From: Hirsutella rhossiliensis
Lineage: Eukaryota; Ascomycota; Sordariomycetes; Hypocreales; Ophiocordycipitaceae
DNA length: 64,000 bases
Direction of reading: 5' to 3'
NCBI RefSeq assembly: GCF_020360975.1
Contig: NW_025408667.1
Coordinates: 2,914,001-2,978,000 of the forward strand
The position numbers and the translations under genes were made by a program. Below the pieces are notes generated by a model. The model was not told where the DNA came from and searched no databases. It saw only the letters and a list, made by a program, of their open reading frames with translations. Shown here in pieces: positions 12,363 to 22,290 of this stretch. The first letter of the stretch is position 1. The number at the start of each line of letters is the position of its first letter.

Positions 12363-12374
12363 GGACCTGTGACA
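12363..12374 (-). repeat. Right terminal inverted repeat of the Crypton-like element
   Basis: GGACCTGTGACA on the plus strand, the exact complement of the left end; preceded by three GGTAATC-type motifs at about 12315-12345. Confidence 0.7.
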
Positions 12375-12855
12375 TCCACTTGATATCGCAGAACCTGATT
12401 TCTAGCGTCAGAAACGTCGTACCAAGGCAAGAGCTCCAATAAGCAGCAACAATTCAGCCACAGGACCAACAAAGAATACCCGGACCTAATTCCCCCCGAG
12501 ACGAATTACACTGCCCTGACTATCCCCTCTTTTGTAATCAGTCTTAACCCAATACTTCAATGATCAGTTATGACACTTTGTCTATTCACGTACGTGGTGC
12601 TTGCCAATGCCTGTAAGTGGTCTTGGTAAGACGGTAGCACATTGTGGCGACGAAAGCAATGGAACTGCTTTGTGGCCTCTCCATGTGCTGCTTGGATTGG
12701 GACTTCTCATGTAATAATCGTACTCTATGCAAGCTTAGTTGGGGAGTACACCGCATGTATAAGTCATGCATCGCTCGTCCATGGAACAATCAGCAGTCAA
12801 CACCTAAATTCAGTTGCTCATCTCAACTTTCACGCTCAGCAATCAAGCACCCGCA

Positions 12856-13161
12856 ATGTCCCCCTTCGCAAGGCCATTATCGCTGTCACCTCGGCCCTCG
12901 CCCCGCTCCACCCCAAGGGCTAGGAGACGGGAGTCTTCACCACCGAGGCGTTGCACGCCTTCAATGTCTGGGTGTACTGTATGGGAATGCCAAAGGAAAA
13001 ATCAGCCAGATCTTCTTACTTCGGTCGTCATACAAGAGCATAGCCGTCGCAGCCAGCGGCATGCCGCGCAACGAGATTTCAACGCTTTGCCTTCCAACTT
13101 GCCTCTCCCCATTCGCTTCATCCGCAACATTGCGCCAGCCTTGTGCGACAGCTCTGCGTAA
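12856..13161 (+). pseudogene. Possible decayed small secreted protein gene
   Basis: An ATG 98 bp after a TATAAG box opens a 101-codon frame rich in Ser, Pro and Arg that ends LPIRFIRNIAPALCDSSA. One frame over, the same start region reads LRKAIIAVTSALAPLHPKG, which looks like a signal peptide but stops at once. A one-base shift after the ATG would explain this. No homology recognised; may be noise. Confidence 0.25.
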
Positions 13162-13791
13162 ATGTTAAATATGTTTAACTTCCTAGAAGAGTCTACTCTG
13201 GATGTCTGCTCAAGCCTACGCTTTCGAGGGTGATGCAGCGGCATATAATTTAAATGATAATTTGACCAACAAGTCCAACGTATATAAGCCATGTTGCACT
13301 TGTGAAATTGCTAGGTGGCATTTATGCCCTTGTTTGGAGCTGTGACGATAGGCGCTTTCACGGCGGTCATTCATACCAGACCTATATGGTAGTTCTCAAG
13401 CAGGGGCTTGAGAGCACAGTGGAAGAAGTAGGGGCACAGAAAGGTGAATTTAGTGATGCATGTCCTCGTCTATCTATTGGGACAAGGGAGGGGCTTATAT
13501 AGGTATAGTGACCACACATAGCTAGCTAAAAGAGGGTATTAAGATGTTCCTATACCTAAGTCAGGCCTGCATGATGTCCTTGGGCTAGGGGAGTCATGTT
13601 AGTTAGGCAGGCTTCCTTGTGCATGACTATTGGGTCCACTAGGCATGACTGTGGCCTCTTATGCCCACTCTCTCTCCTCAACAGTAGTTAATTAAGACGC
13701 GTGCGATACCAAAGAATACAGCTGCCGATGCAAGCCGAAGAGTTTTCTACTGTTTCTGTAGTCAGTAGACATGATGCTAGAAGCTCTTGGG

Positions 13792-13798
13792 TATAAAG
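13792..13798 (+). promoter_or_regulatory. Probable TATA box for the 13916 gene
   Basis: TATAAAG, 118 bp before the predicted ATG. Confidence 0.45.
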
Positions 13799-13915
13799 AG
13801 GCTACGACTGTCAAGATTTGCAGAATTCAAAACATTATTGGCAGCTTTGCAAGATTCGCCTCAAGTCTCCCTCGCCAACATCGTTCAGCTCCTGGACAGA
13901 CGCACCATTGCCAGC

Positions 13916-14294
13916 ATGAAGGCTGTCGTTGTCATCTATGCTACGCTCACCGGATTGGCAATGACCAGCCCTACTGGACATAAAGACTTGGAACAGAGAG
14001 GCTGTGTCTCGAAGGCACCTTTTGTGACGACGTGAGTCGATGCCCCGTGGAAGCATCAGCTCCTCTAAGTGAACATGTACCCCTTCTTCGGCTTTTTTTT
14101 CCGGCTGGGCAAGCAACTAAGCAAGATTGAGCGTGTAGAGTGAATGCTGTCCTGGGCATTTATGTGTTCCTCTGGACCGTCCCGCAGTTAAGGCTTCTGG
14201 CCTTAAGAAGGCCGCCCATCTGACACAACCTGTGGATCTGACTTGTTTTTCCAGGGCGAGCTACTCTCATGAGCTACAACCGTATACGGAGTAG
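13916..14294 (+). CDS. Predicted small cysteine-containing secreted protein (89 aa)
   Basis: Exon 1 13916-14031 and exon 2 14141-14294; intron with GTGAGT donor, CTAAG branch site and GTAGAG acceptor. Signal peptide MKAVVVIYATLTGLAMTSP, then a dibasic-free linker with EQRG, and after splicing a short cysteine framework GCVSKAPFVTT-ECCPGHLCVP (spacing C-x12-CC-x4-C). The CC doublet followed by PGxxC recalls disulfide-knot peptides, but only five cysteines are visible, the last far away near residue 76, so the fold is a guess. Without splicing the frame stops after 39 residues. The ATG is preferred over an upstream in-frame one (13787) because it opens a clean signal peptide and has a TATA box at a normal distance. 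Unknown function; a secreted effector-type protein is possible. Confidence 0.42.
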
Positions 14295-16277
14295 TAGATC
14301 GGATATTCGAGTGTTAATTTCAGTCCAAGCTAACTGATGTTGAACAGTTGAAGATTGTCATTGCTGGTCGATGCGAAAAGCTGTTTAATTTTAAACTGCC
14401 ATTTCTAAGCAACGAAGCATTGGGTAACTTTGGTGGCTTCCCTTCGACTCTTAACGGGGCCGACACTTGGCAACATTAGGATATACCTGTCAATACAAAG
14501 CGCGGTGAACCATGCTCAATGGCCAAAGAATTATGTCTCCTCTGGCAGCAGCTGTGCCAGGCAGACGACACTCAATTTGGCTGACCATATGACAATGACA
14601 ACCCCACTCCGCTCGCATAAATTCCCACTCGTTTCCCCCCCCCCAATATTCCCAGAGTCTTCATGACTTCACCCAAATATCCCACATCTCTCCTCACATT
14701 CGCTCTTCAAATGGATGAAAACCTTCACACTTTGTCAATCGCGTCTTCCAAACATCTCGCCGACCCCCAACCAGTCAACAAAATGCCCTGAACAGTCCCT
14801 CCAATCACCATGCCGGCAAATCCCCGCTGCCTCGTCCAGCAGAACCTTTCCTCCCACCATGACGATACTTATCCTGCTGCCTGGATGACTGCCGTTTGAC
14901 TACCATGACGGACAACGTAACCTTCATGTGGGACGGCGATTCTGGGAATACATGCACAATCACCTCCCTGCCGAGACTGTCCGTCTGGTGCTATTGGACG
15001 TCAAAGCATCGCTTCGCTGCTTGAGCTTGAAGGCAGCAGTAGCCCCAGATGCAGCAACACAGACGCCGGCTTTCATGCAAATAGAGGCAGTGTTTGCACG
15101 CGACCCCGACCAGACAAGCATCTCGGGTAGTGCCCCCCTGGGAAATACTTCTATGGTGCCTGCCTAACTATGAGAGCGTGTGAGGCGAGATGGACTGGCG
15201 GTCCCGCATCGCCACCTCCCAACCTCGCTAGGGAAGTACACGGGTACGTTAACTACATGAGCTGCTCCATTCGGACTTACACACAGTCGCTAACACACAA
15301 TATAGGTCAAGTCTTCCCTTGCGTACCCGGCCCGTCTTGCGAACTTTCCGTTTTTCTCTTTCAGGAAGAGGGTTTTGCCGTCTCATTCAGCCGGCCTCCC
15401 TAGTGCCCATGCCCCCCTTTCAGCAGAATCGGGGTCAAGGCCAGACTTTGCCGATACGTTTACGCCCAAGGTTTTCTTTGTATGCACCGGTTTCAGCGGG
15501 CCTGTTTGTACTTACTAGGACAGATGTAGGGGGAAGCCAGGCCAAAGTTATTCGCCGAGGACGCCTGGCCCAGGTGGCGGCTCTTGACGGGGCGCCGGAC
15601 GACGCCGGAAACATGGGATTGGATGACGAGGCCGTCCTGACCAAGTTGAGAGTCACGGGCGCTCCTTGGGGAGGAAATGCGCGAAAACCCAGGAAGGACT
15701 AGATTACGAACCTATCAAAACTAGAAACACGCTTAACTAGGCGAAAGTGTAACGCTCTAGCAGATGGGATGTTGGTGCGAATGATAGCTGACTCCCTTGT
15801 CAGTACAGCGCCAACATTGAATCTCCTGAATCGTGCACTGGAGCCTTTAACCGCTAGCGGAACTTTCATCAATTATTATTCAGCAGACGCCCAAATTGAT
15901 TGTTCGAGCCAATGTTGCTCAATCCAGTTAAGCCAGCGTTATGTTGCTGGGAATTAAGTGGCTTGTCATTTTGGGTGATGCCGCCGGGCATCCGTCGTGA
16001 TGCGTGCTGCGAGGCCGCCACTTGCACGCATGCTCCAGGGTTTCTCCGAGGCGGTAATTAGTGTTCTGATCCAGTTTTGCAGTGTTGCTGACTCTAATCC
16101 ATGGCGGACTAGTGTCGCCTCTAACCACCGGGCATATCTTAACAATGCAAGACAGACGAAGTGTCAAAGTCAGTTAGTTCCGATCAATGCAAGGACTCTT
16201 TGACAGCCCCGAGTCCTCAAGCCCATCGAGTCAGCTTGGCTCAGCCACGTCACACTCGCCCTCTCCCCAGGAATACG
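14295..16277. other. Region with coding-like and intron-like signals but no gene I can call
   Basis: A short frame 14928-15167 and another ending at 15702 look partly coding. Between them a donor GTACGT (15244) and acceptors GCTAACACACAATATAG (to 15305) and CTCTTTCAG (to 15363) look like a real intron. I could not join the frames into a recognisable protein. It may be a decayed or unusual gene. Confidence 0.3.
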
Positions 16278-16283
16278 TATAAG
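16278..16283 (+). promoter_or_regulatory. Probable TATA box for the 16428 gene
   Basis: TATAAG 150 bp before the ATG, followed by a long CT-rich leader. Confidence 0.5.
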
Positions 16284-16427
16284 AGATGTCGACGGCCCCG
16301 TCTGGAGTCAACTATCTCATCGACAACCACCACTTCATCACATCTCTCAGAAACAATTCCTCTCATTCCCTTGATCAACACCTTCTTTCTCTTTTTACTC
16401 TACCACTTCCACTCGACATCCTCAAAA

Positions 16428-16831
16428 ATGGTCCGCATTACCGCATCCGTTTTGGCCTGTACGTTATTGCCAACTCTTTTTCTCCCTTTTGCCCCATTGT
16501 CCCGCTAACAATGTAATAAGTTGCCGTGACTGCCATGACTGCCACTGTCAGTGTCAGGAGCTCTGGCGACGTCAGCACCGGATCGGCCGACAAGTTCCAT
16601 GCCAGGGCCGTGTCGGGGATGCATGTCGAGAGAAGGGAGCAGGACGATGAATCGGCCGACCAAATACCAAAGCTGATGGACGAGTTGGAGAAGTCGCTGA
16701 ATTCGACCCAGATCGGCATTTCGAAAAAAATTGACGAGCTCATGGAGAAGGAATTAACTGATAGCGGAGCTAGTCAACCCGACGACGGTCCCCAGCCCAA
16801 CGGAACGGCGGCAGACTCGGCAGCCAAGTAG
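16428..16831 (+). CDS. Small secreted protein, cysteine-free, 113 aa
   Basis: Exon 1 16428-16458, exon 2 16521-16831. The 62-bp intron has GTACGT, a GCTAACA branch site and ATAAG end, and its removal joins MVRITASVLA to FAVTAMTATVS, making one continuous signal peptide (cut near residue 20-22). The mature part has an RR at residues 48-49 (possible Kex2 cut after a short propeptide, HVERR-EQDDE). An acidic amphipathic stretch follows (about 61-90, PKLMDELEKSL and KKIDELMEKEL) that could form a short coiled coil, then a Gly/Asp/Pro-rich tail. No cysteines. No family recognised. The TATA box, CT leader and clean intron support a real gene. It shares with the 5618 gene a first exon that encodes the signal peptide and a dibasic site. 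Confidence 0.68.
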
Positions 16832-19616
16832 ATAGATGGGGCAGACGATAGCGGGGTTCGGGCTAATAGTCCAATATATGTGTAAGAAGCTTGGCCAGAG
16901 TCTCTTCAACAAGCAACCGCCTTTGTGTTGTCTGCCAAGAGCCAAGGAAGAGAGGAAAAGTGTCCGTGATTTCGCATGGTAACTGCTGCGCCAAAGCTGA
17001 CCCCGCACAGCCGGGTCCAGTCCGTGACGCTTTTGCCCTTTTTCACGGAGCATAGGGCATGATACCTTGCGAAACATACCCAGTGCCTTCAAAGCTGCTA
17101 ACATGACTCGCTCTTTCATGCGCGATACTGTCAACCATTATTCATCTATATTGACAAAGATCTACATATGTCACAAAAACGTTGCGCGATACAAAGAAGA
17201 ATGTGCATGGTTCAAGGCCGATAAACTGAGTCAATTACCCGTGTCCTCACATGCACCATGTGAAGTCCACTCGCGAGGATGGGCGATTGACCCGTTCATA
17301 CTAGTGACGAAAGACATCCGAATACGTCTTCTACTACAGGAAAGTTCCGCTGCGGCTCCGGATGAAGCTGAAACCCCCCCTGGCTGACAAGGCGATTCGC
17401 CGTGCAAAGGCAAGGGTCCCAGGCTTGCAAGGGTCCCAGGCTTGCAAGGGTCCCAGGCTTGCAAGTCAGTATATTAGATACTTTTTTATTCAGATCAGAT
17501 CCAGTAAATTCAAGTCTAACTTTGAATCGTAAGGCTCTGATTTTTATCCAGATATTTGGCTATCTGGATAGGCTCTGTCAGAGGTGTCTGCCCAGCGAAC
17601 CTGCCGGCGTGCGTCGCGTAGTCGGATGTTGAATTCTGCCTTTGTAGACAGTAGGTCGTGCCATGTACGTTGCTAGTTAAACTATACGTAAACCGCAGGA
17701 TGCTTTTGAGCGCGCTTCGGTCGACTACATCGGCCATGAAGGCATCGACTCGAATCGCTTGTCGGGTTATCAGGTTATTCTCTCCGCAAGCGTCCGAAGA
17801 GGCCTCGGACAGAGTGGGTTTGTGTGTGTGTCAGCGGCCTTGCCTTCAACTGTCTCTGCTCTAGCACTACTTTATTAATAACGAACCGAAACACGAAACC
17901 CACTTCTTGGTTGATCGTCTACGAGCTAAAGTGGATGGTGGGACCAGGAGGTCCGGATCAACGCAGATTTCTGACTCGCATCGGTTGTCAACTTGTAGGC
18001 CTACGAGGAAATCAATCATCGCCCGAGGCACAGTCTGTAAAGAGCACAAGCACAATGAACCAGAGAGTGAGGGACGAGACACAATTATTCGATTGTTGCC
18101 CTCAGTCTCTCTCATTTTAAACTTGAGCAGAGTCACCTTTTAAAACATCAGTTTTCTCCGTTTTCTCTCGGTTCTACCTCCGAGTTGCCTCTGAAATGTG
18201 CTTTCATCCAAGGCGATCAGCTCCTTAGAGGTCCTGAACGTCAAATAAGTACTTCTCAGCAGCACTGGAGTTCTCGAGCATTTGTCAACTCACAAGACGC
18301 TCATCTGAAAGGCTAACGGTCCCCACACATCCCTGAATCGGTCAGCTACTTTGGACCATGTGGCAATCCGGTTGTACGAAGATGGACCCCATAAATTTTT
18401 GGACTGCCCCGGATTAACCCCCTCGGCTTGCCGCCGATTTGCCAAAGGGAATCCGTATGTATATAATTCCTTAGGGAGGCAGCGGTGACAAAGATACAGG
18501 CGCCGCAAATCGCGCTTATGCTGACGTGACTTTAGCCCCCAGTACATTACCACGAGCGTGGAAAGTAGGTGCAAAATGCCGGCTTTGAAAGGCAGCTGGC
18601 TGGATCTAGTGGGGATACATAGCGGGGAGCCGATTTGCGGTGCCGTTATTTTTGTCATCCAGTCGGGACTCGGGAGAGAGCTTTTAAGCGGGGTGAGAAG
18701 TAACAGATGGAATTACGGGAAAATCAGCTTACGCATTGACCGGGTTTTTTGGGGGGGGGAGGGGGCCCCGAGGGACCCAGGGACAGGTCGTCCAAACATT
18801 CATGCGATCAACCTCGGTACTGTTCGTCCAATCGCGACTTAAGGATAGGTTGTTAAGCTTAACATGTTCCGAGGCGACTTGCTCGCGACTCATAATAAGT
18901 CACGCGTAAGATGCGCGCTTGTCTTGACAGCCGTCCGAGTCATGGTGATTCAAGTTTCCAAGACCCGCTTCCTCACCTTCTGCACAGCCTTCCCCCGCAG
19001 ACCTCACGACTTTTTGGTAAGAACAAGCATTTTAAGTGTTGACGCACCATAGTCCACGCCGGTATTTGGGGCTTAGTAGCAAGAACAGTGTATGCTTGAG
19101 GAGAGAGATGGATAGTTATGGTCCTGTGTAAGCGCAACATTGGTTCCTACTTACACCTCGTTCAAGAGTAAATATCAACCGAATTTTCGTCATCAACTTT
19201 CTGAGTTTGGCGTTTTGCGGGGTGGGGCGGAGCAAATTTGGGCGACGATGGTGCATGATTGCAGACGGGAAAGCTCTATGCAAGAACCCTGACAGTTCGA
19301 ATGGTCAAACGGTCAAAGTAGTCAGTCTTACGGGCGCCTAATCTTACATTGGGCGTAGACCAGGCAAAGTCTTAATCAAAGTTCATGTCCCCGGCCATGA
19401 TATTAATATCACGGCATGTCCCTCGAAGTTTGATGAATCGGTCCGGCATGCCCACTGAGGAGTTGGTTCAACGTCTGCCTGTTGGCTTTTATGTTTTCAA
19501 CCTTCAGTCCCATAACATTCACTCATTCCCATTTGAAAGAAATAGCCTCTCTTTTCCTGTTTGCAAACCTCGAACAAAGACTTACTGTTCTTACTCTTTC
19601 GTTTTGCACCATCAAG
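16832..19616. other. Gene-poor stretch
   Basis: Contains a 17-bp tandem repeat (17410-17465), a G9 run near 18754, and only short frames. A minus-strand frame at 18290-18658 is not recognised. The last 150 bp are the promoter and leader of the next gene. Confidence 0.45.
17410..17465 (+). repeat. Tandem 17-bp repeat, 3.3 copies
   Basis: GCAAGGGTCCCAGGCTT three times without error (17410-17460) plus GCAAG. Each unit contains the near-palindrome AAGGGTCCCAGG. It lies outside any called gene. Confidence 0.95.
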
Positions 19617-20684
19617 ATGCGTGTCGCCACAGTCCTTATGTCCGTCAGCGCCCTCGCGGGCTCCGGCCTTGCCGACATTATATCCATCCGAAAGGCCATG
19701 TTCGATGTCATGGAGAAGGTGAAGGCTATGGATAAGGCCATAGTCGCGTGGCCTGGTGACTTGGTCTCCGGGGGGGATATGGTATGCAAGACGATCGAGC
19801 TGCGCAAATCACTCAAGGCCTGCTCTCGGGCCTTTGAGACTTCGAAACCCTTGAGAAATAGGGATTTGAGGCACAAACAAGCACTTCCATTTGTACGACT
19901 TGCCGACGCCGTGTTCAATCTCAAAGATCATGCGATTGCCGCGAGGCCCAAGTTTGATGGGGTCGGAGCTACGCCAACCATATTCGAAGTTCTAAAGGCA
20001 CAGAAAGATCCCGCCTCAGAACTTTCCAAGTCAATGACGACAATCTTCAAGAAACTCCCTCCTAGTTTCAGAGACACTGTCATTCCCTTGCCAGGAAGTC
20101 AGACCAAGATCATTGACTTTGCCCGCACTTTTCTTGACAAAGAACTCGACGATTTACTCAAGCAGTTCCAGCCTCGGCCGGATCAGGTCTCGCCCTTAAC
20201 TCCATTCGTTTTGATCGCGGTCAAGTTTAGCGAATCGATCGACGCGGGTCCATTCTGTCAAGCTCTGCCCCAGCTCATGAATCTTCTCGCGGGCCAGGGG
20301 AGCTTGTCGCTTGGGGAGCTTACCGACAAGATTCTCAAAATCCTTGAATCCTCGGGCGTCCATGACCAGATTCCGCTCGACATTATTCGCAAGAACGCAG
20401 AAGTGTTTGGCATCTCCCCCGCAGTAATCACCCAGGTGTTGAAGCGATTTCGCATCCGAGGACAGAGCGTGCCTCTCAGGACTTTCACCCGGCTAGCACC
20501 CAAGATTCTCGGGAAATTGAATCTCCAAGAGCTAGTTGTGGATCCCTCCAAGATCATTCAATTCATCAATGTGTTCGCGCAAACTACATTAGGGTCACAG
20601 GCTCCTCCTCCGCTTCAGACCCTGGGTGAACCTCTGTCGAAGGATCGTCGTCGGCGGAATCATGCCGCGCAAATCGCAAGATAA
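19617..20684 (+). CDS. Predicted secreted alpha-helical protein with possible HsbA-like N-terminus (355 aa)
   Basis: Single exon. Signal peptide MRVATVLMSVSALAGSGLAD, cut near residue 19. The first mature helices (VMEKVKAMDKAIVAWPGD, then TIELRKSLKACSRAF) resemble the start of HsbA/cell-wall galactomannoprotein domains, in which such helices bind hydrophobic surfaces; this is a weak match by eye. The rest is a run of amphipathic helices with repeated LxxLxxK patterns and only three cysteines (two close together near residues 56-69, one near 220). The tail ends in a basic RRRRNHAAQIAR, unlike a GPI signal. The frame extends upstream to 19482, but the ATG at 19617 follows ACCATCAAG and opens the signal peptide. 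Unknown function; likely secreted. Confidence 0.72.
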   Translation: MRVATVLMSVSALAGSGLADIISIRKAMFDVMEKVKAMDKAIVAWPGDLVSGGDMVCKTIELRKSLKACSRAFETSKPLRNRDLRHKQALPFVRLADAVFNLKDHAIAARPKFDGVGATPTIFEVLKAQKDPASELSKSMTTIFKKLPPSFRDTVIPLPGSQTKIIDFARTFLDKELDDLLKQFQPRPDQVSPLTPFVLIAVKFSESIDAGPFCQALPQLMNLLAGQGSLSLGELTDKILKILESSGVHDQIPLDIIRKNAEVFGISPAVITQVLKRFRIRGQSVPLRTFTRLAPKILGKLNLQELVVDPSKIIQFINVFAQTTLGSQAPPPLQTLGEPLSKDRRRRNHAAQIAR

Positions 20685-20725
20685 AGCAAACAGCCGGCAT
20701 CGAGAAATAGCTTGTTGACCTTCAT

Positions 20726-21390
20726 CTAACCTGTATTATGGCCAAGCTGACAGAGGAGTCTCCTAGATCGTTTATAGGATAGAATAGCGATCCAATTCCT
20801 TTCAAACCCGAGTGACGGTGTCGTAATGTGTGCTTCCGGACCTGCAAGTGCTTGACAATGTACACTGCACGCCACTTCCGCGCAAGAGCATGAATACCCC
20901 TTCCGCCCCGACATGTTGAATATGTCCAGAGTCTCGGCCTCCTTGAATTCCTCCAGGAGCCCATCTGCACCCCACCGGCCGGGACACAGATCCCGATGTC
21001 CCATTGTTACGTGACAAGCGTAGCAACAGGGGATGGGCCCAAGGCTCCCATCTCCCGTGTTTGAGCTGTGCGCTTGCCCACAGTGTTCTCGCATGTCGCG
21101 GATCGGCACTCTGGTTTGGATCGTTTTCTTTCTCTCTTCCAAACGTTGCTTCTTGTCCATACCGAATTCGGTAGCCTCGAGTTTCCGGAAGCAGTCGAGC
21201 CAGGCGGCATGACGATGAAATTGTCTCGTGCCGCACTTCGGACAGCCCTCAGCTCATACCAGCCCCTCAGGCTCTCTTGGTTAGCACCGACATGGGTGCA
21301 GCTCCGTACGCAAGCCCCAGGCGCTCGAAAGCTGGTGCAATCAAAAATTGCCTTGTGCGTGAACTTCTCAATGGTCTTCACGGTACCCAT
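20726..21390 (-). CDS. Hypothetical cysteine-rich protein with CPxC knuckle (200 aa, predicted spliced)
   Basis: Exon 1 21390-21310 (MGTVKTIEKFTHKAIFDCTS...), exon 2 21247-20726; intron donor GTACGG, branch site GCTAACC, acceptor GAG. After the junction the frame reads GCPKCGTRQFHRHAAWLDCF, then a Lys/Arg/Glu helix MDKKQRLEERKKTIQTR. Further cysteine pairs follow (IPCCYACHVTMGHRDLC and KGYSCSCAEVACSVHC). The spacing suggests bound zinc rather than a secreted disulfide protein, and no signal peptide is seen. I do not recognise the family. The acceptor is unusual (GAG) and the far end (after about residue 180) looks poorly conserved, so the gene model, or whether it is a gene at all, is uncertain. 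Confidence 0.35.
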
Positions 21391-22290
21391 CTCCTAGATA
21401 AGAGGAACGGGTATTTGCAAGGCGAGTCGCGTAAGCAAGGGGAAGATTTGACCTATACCGAGTGTTAGCGACTATACTTCGTATGCTATCCCAGTTGAAG
21501 CAGCTCAGACTCTATGGTTCTTTAGAGGAATATTCGCTTACTAGTCTCGGCCGAGCGTCACCACTGAATAATCGTATCATTTGTTTCCTGCCTAGTAAGC
21601 ATTGACGAGCTGTTAAGTCCGCTGACTACGGCGATGGGTACCGTGTAATAGATCAAATTTCCATGCTGGCTACTCTGGCCCACGTACATCGGAAAGGTGG
21701 CCTGTTTGCCGTTTGGCCCGTAGCCCCTAACAAGCCGCCAAGCATGTGTGTTGCTTAGATCCGCCAACTAAGCTGGGTGCTACAGACCCTGCGAGGCGCA
21801 CCCTGGAGTACGAAACCCTGGAAGCCGACATACTTTAGAAGTTTAGATGTCGTAACATGGTCCTGCCTGCACAGAGCCGTATGCCGTCAATGTTAGGAAT
21901 AATGTCGACTAGGATCTGCGGAGGCTGAAGTTGAGGGATGTGGGTCAGAAGGGAGAATCTTGCTGGGCGCTCGGAGGGATTTCTATCAAGGCTGGATCCA
22001 TCCTGGAGGCCTCAGCACTGAACGTTTGTGCGGCCACGAAGGGTTGCGTGGCAGTGAGTCACGAAACGGCAACACTGCAGTGACGAGAAGCAAGCCCGGC
22101 TACCTGCTGGCTGCTGTGAAGGCTGCAGTATCTAAGTGGTCCCCAGGGCAACATGACCTGAAACGACGGGAGGCGGCATGTCAAACTTTATTCACCGCGG
22201 TTCAGTAAATGGAGGGAAAAGTAGTGCAACAAATTCACTCTATATTATACCTGAGCAGGAAACTCTAAAGGATTGCGACAAGCTCAAGGT
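21391..22290. other. Gene-free stretch
   Basis: Only short frames on both strands; nothing recognised. Confidence 0.5.

Larger units (their letters stand above)
9039..12374. mobile_element. 3.3-kb Crypton-like DNA element bounded by a 12-bp inverted repeat
   Basis: TGTCACAGGTCC at 9039-9050 is repeated inverted at 12363-12374. Inside each end lie several copies of GGTAATC/GATTACC (around 9073-9095, 9153-9162 and 12310-12350). The enclosed gene is a broken Ndc10/GCR1_C-type tyrosine recombinase, the enzyme class of fungal Crypton transposons. I see no target-site duplication in the flanks. Cryptons are usually described as lacking terminal inverted repeats, so the boundary call is an inference from the matching ends. 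Confidence 0.65.
12375..13915. other. Gene-poor region with one doubtful secreted ORF
   Basis: Apart from the weak ORF at 12856-13161 nothing is recognised. A TATAAG at 12758-12763 and a TATAAAG at 13792-13798 precede the weak ORF and the gene at 13916 respectively. Confidence 0.5.
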
